From assembly GCF_018991925.1 (NCBI RefSeq), contig NW_024744529.1, positions 411,501 through 475,500 of the forward strand: a DNA stretch of 64,000 nucleotides. Direction: 5' to 3'. Below the pieces are notes generated by a model, which did not search any database, was not told the origin of the DNA, and saw only the letters and a list, made by a program, of their open reading frames with translations. Position numbers and translations under genes: made by a program. This DNA comes from Homarus americanus. Taxonomy: Eukaryota; Arthropoda; Malacostraca; Decapoda; Nephropidae. This document shows, one piece after another, positions 57,684 through 64,000 of this stretch (its first letter is position 1; the number at the start of each line of letters is the position of its first letter).

Positions 57684-57757
<74 letters not shown>
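57683..57757. repeat. (TAG)n tail of the LINE
   Basis: About 24 TAG units start at the LINE 3' end without spacer. Confidence 0.97.
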
Positions 57758-58110
57758 ATATATCTCTATTCGTAAAATAAGATTGTGAATGAAATGAAAA
57801 TATGAAAGAAAATTTTTGAATGAAATAAGAACAAGAGAATTGAATGAAAGAAATGAAAGAAGTATAGAATGAAGCTAGTATTTATTAAAGCAATTATTTC
57901 TTACATCAATCCTGAAGAATAAACAAACGGCAAAGGGAGACCAAGAAGAGGAAAACAAGAAGAGAAGGGAAAAAAGGGGGAGAAGGGGAAAGAAAGAAGA
58001 AGTAGAGGAAGGCGAAGAAAGGGGTGGAAAGATAAGAATGAAAATATAATGACAAGGAAAAAACAAGACTTTTTTTTATAACTGATGATGATGATAATGA
58101 AAACAGTGAT
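57758..58110. other. A-rich, purine-rich intronic DNA
   Basis: GAAATGAAAG and GAAGAGAAG repeats without fixed unit. No gene recognised. Confidence 0.6.
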
Positions 58111-58111
58111 G

Positions 58112-58244
58112 GTAATGATGATGATGATGATGATGATGATGACACTGCAACCTGAGAAACAAGGGAAAAAAAAGAGGCTAAAACAACCCAAATGCCCCTG
58201 ATTCTTGGCCAATCCAAACACCGACCAGCATTCACACGACACAC

Positions 58245-58290
<46 letters not shown>
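58112..58290. repeat. (GAT)n and (AC)n microsatellites
   Basis: GAT units 58112-58142; AC units 58242-58289. Confidence 0.95.
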
Positions 58291-58291
<1 letters not shown>

Positions 58292-58885
58292 GCCCCTCCC
58301 CTTCCCTCCTTCATCCTTCTACCTTCCTTTCTCTCCTCTCCTACTTCTCAATCCTCCCTTTATCATCTTTTCCCCTCCACACTCTCTCGCCTCCCTCCTA
58401 CTAATCCATCCCTACTTTCCCTAATTCTCCATTTTCCTCTCCCTTCCTCCCTCTCCAGTCCTCCTCTGTCTTCCTCCTTCTCTTCTATCATCTCTCCCCT
58501 TTCATACTTTCCCTCCTTCTTTTCCTCCTCCTCCTCCCCTTTTCCCTCCTCCTCATCTATCATCTCACACCCCCTTCCTCTTCTCCATCTCTCTTCGCCT
58601 TCTTTCTTTTCCTTCCCTTTCATCCCCCCCTTTCCCCTTCCTTCCTAACTTCCCTCCCCCACAATTACTCCCCAACCCCACCCCAACCCCCTTCCTCCCA
58701 AACTACCCCCCTCCTCCTATCACCACTCCCCCACCTCCCCCCATCGCCCTCCCCCCCTCCCATCACCACTCCCCTCCCCCACCACCCTCCCCCCTCCCCT
58801 ACCCTCCCCCCTCCCCACCATCACCCCCCCACTCCCCCCTCCCCACCATCACCCCCACCTCCCACCTCCCCACCATCACCCCCAC
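58291..58885. repeat. CT-rich then CCCCTCC-rich tract
   Basis: Polypyrimidine 58300-58650, then C-rich CCCTCCCCACCATCACCCCC units 58690-58885. Confidence 0.85.
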
Positions 58886-59022
58886 CACTCTAGCACTACT
58901 TCCCGAGAACAGTTTGCCGGGTCTAGTCAAACAAACAAAAGCAGGCAGAACAAACATGAGGTCGACGCGGCAGCCTTTGTGTTCGGCGCCACGATCATCG
59001 ACATTACCGATCTATGGTCGAG

Positions 59023-59027
<5 letters not shown>

Positions 59028-59070
<43 letters not shown>

Positions 59071-59071
59071 C
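59028..59071. repeat. (AC)n microsatellite
   Basis: About 21 AC units; T/C-rich sequence follows to 59400. Confidence 0.96.
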
Positions 59072-59455
59072 TCTTTTCCCTTTTCCTCCCTGTCCTTCTT
59101 CATTAAACCTTTTCTTTATTATTCGTCTATTTTTCGTCCTTTTCCTCATTTTCCTTCTAATCCCCTTTCCTTGTTTCCCCCGGTTCTCTTTTCCACTTTT
59201 TCCAAATCCCTTTCCCTTGTTTTCTTTTCCCTCCAATTTTCTTTCCTGTTTTCCCCCCTCTCTCCTCTCCTCTCCTCTCAACCACTTTTTACCGTCTAGT
59301 CTGTTTTTCTTCCCTTTCCTCCTTTTCCCTTTTTGTCTGTCCTCCCTTTTCCTCTCTTCATTTTTCTTTCCTCCCTTGTACTCCATTCGTCTGTTTTCTC
59401 ATTCCTTTATAAATAATAACATTATCCTGACCTAACTACTTTTATCTAGTCAATG

Positions 59456-59456
<1 letters not shown>

Positions 59457-59520
<64 letters not shown>
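59457..59520. repeat. (GA)n microsatellite
   Basis: About 31 GA units. Confidence 0.98.
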
Positions 59521-59522
<2 letters not shown>

Positions 59523-59593
59523 GCTACATAATAACACTTGTACATCACAGGAACAAAATATATTTATCTTCGTTCTCCACCACCTAAGCCTCC

Positions 59594-60000
59594 TAAGGCC
59601 TCCCTCACAACACTGACTGACAGGTGTGCCTTTAATACACCTGCCTCCCTCACAACACTGACAGACAGGTGTGCCTTTAATACACCTGCCTCCCTCACAA
59701 CACTGACTGACAGGTGTGCCTTTAATACACCTGCCTCCCTCACAACACTGACTGACAGGTGTGCCCTTAATACACCTGCCTCCCTCACAACACTGACAGA
59801 CAGGTGTGCCCTTAATACACCTGCCTCCCTCACAACACTGACAGACAGGTGTGCTCTTAATACACCTGCCTCCCTCACAACACTGACTGACAGGTGTGCC
59901 CTTAATACACCTGCCTCCCTCACAACACTGACAGACAGGTGTGCCTTTAATACACCTGCCTCCCTCACAACACTGACTGACAGGTGTGCCCTCAACACAG
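59594..60000. repeat. 45-bp array, nine copies
   Basis: Unit: GCCTCCCTCACAACACTGAC, (T/A)GACAGGTGTGCC, then (T/C)TTAATACACCT. Each unit has CAGGTG and CACCTG E-boxes about 15 bp apart. The 45-bp period gives open 15-residue repeats on both strands; these are artefacts. Confidence 0.96.
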
Positions 60001-60178
60001 TCTCCATCACGCCATCAGTCCCATTAAAACAACATCTTTCCTGGCGTCATCAGTCAACACCTTGTCAAGAGCCGTCAGAACAACTTCCTTCGCGGACTCA
60101 TCAGTCAAGTCAATGACAGGAAGTATCTCGCCGTCAATACAATTTCTTAACAACTGACAATATCATTTATCATGAATG

Positions 60179-60216
<38 letters not shown>

Positions 60217-60534
60217 TCAAAGATGTATTCTCTGACAGCCAAGTTAGCACACAGTCAAAGAGATATCTCATTTACATTGTAACTATACAGAGATAAAACC
60301 TTCTCTCCTAAGTACTGTTTACAGTCATGCTCTCAGGATCAGGGGTGTGAATTCTCAAAGGCGCTCCATGTTAATATTTTGTCTTGTACTGATGCTAAGT
60401 GGACGTATTTAGTTAAGGTTGAGTGTCGGAACCCATTTAGTTAAGGTCTTATTGTGATTCTGTCTCCTAATTGGTGCTAAATGAATATACTGTATATACT
60501 TAAGATAAACTTCTGGATGCAGTTTTAATGATCA

Positions 60535-60537
<3 letters not shown>
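60001..60537. other. Unique DNA with a (TG)n run
   Basis: TG units at 60182-60214. ATTTAGTTAAGGTT is duplicated (60408, 60438). No gene recognised. Confidence 0.65.
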
Positions 60538-60708
<171 letters not shown>

Positions 60709-60867
60709 CATCATTATACAGATTAAGTTTTACTAGAGCGACCCGCCTGATAGTGGTGTCCCCGCCTGGCTCAAATCACTGTCTTCAAGGCGAAAAAAAA
60801 AATCCCACCTGAACCTGTTTGTCGCACCTGCTCATTTAATGCTAAGATCTCCTGGACGCCATATACG

Positions 60868-60954
60868 TACAGGAAAACGGACGCACGTACAGGAAAACGG
60901 ATGCACGTACATGGAAACGGGACACACGCACAGGAAAACGAACAAACTTATAGA

Positions 60955-61002
<48 letters not shown>
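60868..61002. repeat. CGTACAGGAAAACGGA units and (AC)n microsatellite
   Basis: Four units of 16-20 bp (60865-60940), then about 21 AC units (60958-60999); degenerate ACAAACGGACAC units follow to 61125. Confidence 0.93.
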
Positions 61003-61269
61003 GACGTAAACAGGCAAACGAACACACACATACAAACGGACACACATACAAACCGACACAAGTATACAAACGGACGCCCGCAGTCAAACAGATGCAAGCA
61101 CGCAAGCACAGACAAACGGACACCACGCAGGGCCGGTAAAAAAAATATTATATAACAAAACTTTGGACTAAGTAGACGAACTGCCAGACCAGAAACATTT
61201 TATAAAGTTATTGATGTTAGAATTCATATGTATACTGTGTTGCATGTATACTTTGAAAAGTAATAGAAT

Positions 61270-61383
61270 GTTACGCACAAGAGAGCGAGAAGTGAGAGAA
61301 ACAAAGAGAAAGAAACAATAGAGAGCGAAAGAAAAAGAGAGTAGAGAGAGAAAAGAGAGAGAGAAAAAATCTAGAGAGAAAAA

Positions 61384-61421
<38 letters not shown>
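61270..61421. repeat. GAGAGAAA purine tract and (GA)n
   Basis: Mixed GAGAGA/AAAGAG sequence ending in about 20 GA units (61386-61420). Confidence 0.92.
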
Positions 61422-61554
61422 AGGAAGGGTAGGTCAATTACCCCACTGCCACTAATATAACTGTATGGTCACGTGCAAATAACAGCCTTCAAGCTCAGAG
61501 GTTTTCTCCTGTCAACTAACTCGCCTTTAAGCAGGAGGTAGCGGCTGTCTGCAA

Positions 61555-61700
61555 AATGGCTGTCTGTACGTGAAGCTCTGTTACGGCTGTCTGTACGTGA
61601 AGCTCTATTACGGCTGTCTGTACGTGAAGCTCTATTACGGCTGTCTGTACGTGAAGCTCTATTACGGCTGTCTGTACGTGAAACTCTATCAGTACGTAAG
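61555..61700. repeat. 27-bp GGCTGTCTGTACGTGAAGCTCTATTAC array
   Basis: Five units, four of them nearly identical, then decay (CTATCAGTACG) to 61725. Confidence 0.95.
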
Positions 61701-61862
61701 CCTGTCTATCAGTGCGTGAGACTCTATAGTGATGATCTTGTCCTGGTACCGGGAGCGCGAGAGCCCTGGACCCCGGGACGGCAGAAAAAGCAGGACAACC
61801 ACTTAAAGATGACTTGCTGATGTGCCCCGCCAACACCGCTGCTTCTCCCTCACACTACACCC

Positions 61863-62112
61863 CATTATCTCCCCCTTTTGTTCTGGGGAGACACGACAGT
61901 TAACCTCCCCGGAGCCCCCCAGACACCCCCACAGCCTCCCCAGAAAGGGTGTGGGGGAGGGTTAAAAATGTTTGCCTCACAAGAGAAGAAAGACAGAGAA
62001 AAAAATACTCAATTACTCGGTACAAATTCCATTTCTGCTTCCTACACCTTACACCTCCATTATCTTCCCCTTTTGTTCTGGGGAGACGAGACAGTTAACC
62101 TTCCTAGAGCCC
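61863..62112. repeat. Pair of about 50-bp direct repeats
   Basis: ATTATCT(C/T)CCCCTTTTGTTC + TGGGGAGAC(A/G)(C/G)GACAGTTAACC occurs at about 61863 and 62058, with 140 bp between. No open frame or element ends are evident. Confidence 0.85.
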
Positions 62113-62204
62113 TAAGCGCCCCGGTGCCTCATCTCCCAGGGGTGAGGATGGTGAAAATGATCATCTCAGAAGGAAACAAGAGTTGAAGGTGGACGCATGT
62201 GACC

Positions 62205-62270
62205 CCCCGGAGCGGCGCGCCATGGGAAGCCAACACCTAGCGCTAATTGGTGCGTCGCTGGCCAATGACG
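62205..62270. promoter_or_regulatory. Small CpG-rich patch with two CCAAT cores
   Basis: GGAGCGGCGCGCCATGG (62211-62225), inverted CCAAT ATTGG (62246-62250) and direct GGCCAATGACG (CCAAT 62262-62266). The arrangement is promoter-like, but no exon is identified beside it. Confidence 0.2.
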
Positions 62271-62289
62271 AGACACTTCAGGGCCTCAC

Positions 62290-62490
62290 GCTCCTACCCC
62301 CCCTCCCCCCTCCCTCCTTCTCTCCTCTTCCTCCGTCCCTCCCTCCCTCCCTCTCCCCTTCGACCTTTTCCCCATACCTCCCTTACTCAATTCGTTCTCC
62401 CTCGACCTTCCTATTCTCACCCTACTCATCCCCGTCACTATGCCTCTTCCTCACCATACCTCCATCACCACAACGCCCAGATGTGGTGGT
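62290..62490. repeat. C/T-rich tract
   Basis: CCCTCCCTCC-type polypyrimidine sequence. Confidence 0.8.
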
Positions 62491-62944
62491 GATGGCGCCC
62501 CTGTTTTGCTGAGGTGCCATATTCTTCACACTACTCTCACTGGGATGGTGTCAGGTGCTGGTGGTAGGTCCTGCTAACATGAACAGTCGCGACCCTCTCC
62601 CTTGTGTGAGTAATACACCAGTCTGCCACACTATCATACTTACATACTTATACATGTATACATATATTCACCCAAATAAAAGTAATGTATATACGAACAA
62701 TGCAGATTTTTTTTATTTTTCAGAATATAGAAATTAAGACTGGCCAGATAATGAGAACACATTATAAGAGTACATAATAACAGGACCAGGGGAAGTCTGA
62801 CTGGGATAGATGGATGAAATTAAAAACTGTTCTTCTCAGAGAGTTACAAAATCTAGGAGGATTGGCAAAAACAGTCAAAAAACGTTTGGAGTGGAGGACC
62901 GTGGTCACTAACCCTCAGACGAGAGGATGGAACCTTGATTGATA

Positions 62945-63130
62945 GTAACCTTAGTGTAGTGGTTAGTAGACTCGCCTCGCAAACTAGTGGAACCACGTTC
63001 AATCCCCGGGCAGGGTGAAACCATGAGTAAGTTTCTTTACGCTATTTGCCTATGTCTACCCAGCAATAATTGGAAACCTGGATGTTAATCGATTAGCGAA
63101 TCGTGTTCTACGGTAACGGTTAGCCAGTAC
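62945..63130 (+). mobile_element. tRNA-derived SINE
   Basis: Head TTAGTGTAGTGGTTAGTAGA matches a tRNA A box and ACGTTCAATCCCC is a B box, spaced as in tRNA genes. The body contains GCCTATGTCTACCCAGCAAT and TGGAAACCTGGATGTTAATC. This fits the tRNA-derived SINE pattern 'GTTCACCCAGCAGTAAATGGGTACCTGG' that I recall from crustacean and mollusc genomes. It is diverged and not a functional tRNA: the acceptor and anticodon stems do not pair well. The 3' end is unclear. Confidence 0.75.
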
Positions 63131-64000
63131 AATTGGCGAGTTGTCCGGTCTTTCTGGGTTATTCCTTGACAAAAAGTTATACACCTCGTTAACTCAGGGT
63201 GTGTATGTGTTAGCCAAGGTGCTGATGTTGACAAGGTAAAGAGGAATACTGACGATGGATTCTTAGATTGGCGCTGGTGCTGGCGACAACGTGCTGAACG
63301 ATGCTGATTGTACACCAATCAGCCATTATGATAAACACTTCTCTGGTATCAACAAAATTTCCTCTTTCAGCTCTGACGCTCCTAAGACGGAATGTTGTAT
63401 AATAAACTGAGGTATTCAAGAAACTTTTTTTCAGTGTTTACACGAAGTTACATTTATTTCAAAGCTTTAAAGCAGAAGAAAATACGTTATATGACTCTAT
63501 AACAAATCATAACTCAAGTTCAAGATTAGTGTTGTGACTTAACAGCTAAAACATAAAACAGTCGCTGTTGGTCATGCCAGCCTACAGTTACTCTTCATCA
63601 GTTCATTATCTCCCAGTCAATGCTGCTTCCTGTCTCTTTAGATCCTTCCAGTTAACCCAAACCCTTTTCGTTTTACCTAAATCTTCATTACCCTCTGCCT
63701 ATCCCTCACCCACTGATAGTGTTTTTAACGAGCTGACAATTACGTTCAATGCTCTGTGTCGTGCCTAACCCCACCCCCCTTTCTTCAGGCCTCCCACCGA
63801 GTATGCGGAACTCACACCTTCTGGAGAAAGAGGAATCTGGGACCCAGTTCTACATTCTAGTTACCTCTAAAACTGGCTGGAATTCTTGGCCCTCCCGTAA
63901 GAGTTCATCAGTCTGCCGAAGATAAGGGCCGCGACTGCCCGCCATTCCTCTCCGTCTTCTTGTATGACGTGATTAAGATAGTGCAGGAAACGACCCGCAG
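63131..64000. other. Unique DNA at the window end, no gene seen
   Basis: No exon with TTC28 similarity and no repeat or RNA gene recognised. Confidence 0.55.

Noticed and set aside
59538..60116. 192-codon plus-strand and 148-codon minus-strand repeat proteins
   Set aside because: 45-bp minisatellite; both strands are open equally and no start context or homology is seen.
62945..63020. Functional tRNA gene
   Set aside because: A and B boxes are present, but acceptor and anticodon stems pair poorly and the sequence continues into a SINE body.

Overview
This is a eukaryotic window, most likely from a decapod crustacean or a close arthropod relative. The evidence is spliced exons with GT/AG boundaries inside very long introns, extreme simple-repeat and minisatellite density, an interstitial run of the arthropod telomere unit TTAGG (10136-10225), degraded LINE pieces, and two tRNA-derived SINE-like copies. 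There are no operons, Shine-Dalgarno sites or CRISPR arrays. Species assignment is inference; no search could be run.

One protein-coding gene is recognisable. It lies on the minus strand and spans most of the window: the arthropod orthologue of TTC28, a very long tetratricopeptide-repeat protein. Five internal exons can be placed to the base, in transcript order 44251-44104, 21919-21693, 20003-19799, 4917-3926 and 3470-3320. Splice phases agree at all four junctions (1, 0, 1, 0), and the joined coding part is 1,723 nt (574 codons plus one base). The first exon or exons lie beyond 44251, probably outside the window, and the rest of the gene continues past position 1. Introns are about 22.2 kb, 1.7 kb, 14.9 kb and 0.46 kb, plus incomplete flanking introns of more than 19.7 kb and more than 3.3 kb.

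Almost everything else is intronic or flanking repeat DNA. Region by region: 1-3.3 kb purine-rich and GGT-rich minisatellites; 3.3-4.9 kb two TTC28 exons; 5-19.8 kb an intron with a frameshifted LINE (6.66-8.17 kb), a second 3'-end copy of the same LINE (6.37-6.51 kb), a telomeric block, and long minisatellites at 13.9-14.8, 15.6-16.2 and 16.3-16.7 kb; 19.8-21.9 kb two exons; 22-44 kb an intron with a 47-bp array (23.6-24.4 kb), a 40-bp-class array (26.5-27.4 kb), a CCAAT-motif cluster (29.9-30.2 kb), a SINE-like copy (30.9-31.1 kb), an AP-1-like 22-bp array (32.7-32.9 kb), a 36-bp E-box array (35.65-37.34 kb), and 16-bp and 21-bp arrays (41.4-42.6 kb); 44.1-44.25 kb one exon; 44.3-64 kb the 5' intron or flank with Cys-rich-looking 63-bp repeats, a 30-bp CACGTGACTCA array, a piggyBac-like miniature element, a second LINE family, a 45-bp array and a tRNA-derived SINE.

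The most interesting signal is that several short tandem arrays in the TTC28 introns repeat recognisable transcription-factor consensus sites at regular spacing: three DR4 nuclear-receptor-type repeats next to an exon, seven CCAAT boxes with NF-Y-type flanks, seven 22-bp AP-1-like units, nine 30-bp CACGTG/TGACTCA units and about 47 CAGCTG units. These could be regulatory or could be chance products of a repeat-rich genome. I do not see a novel multi-gene system in this window.
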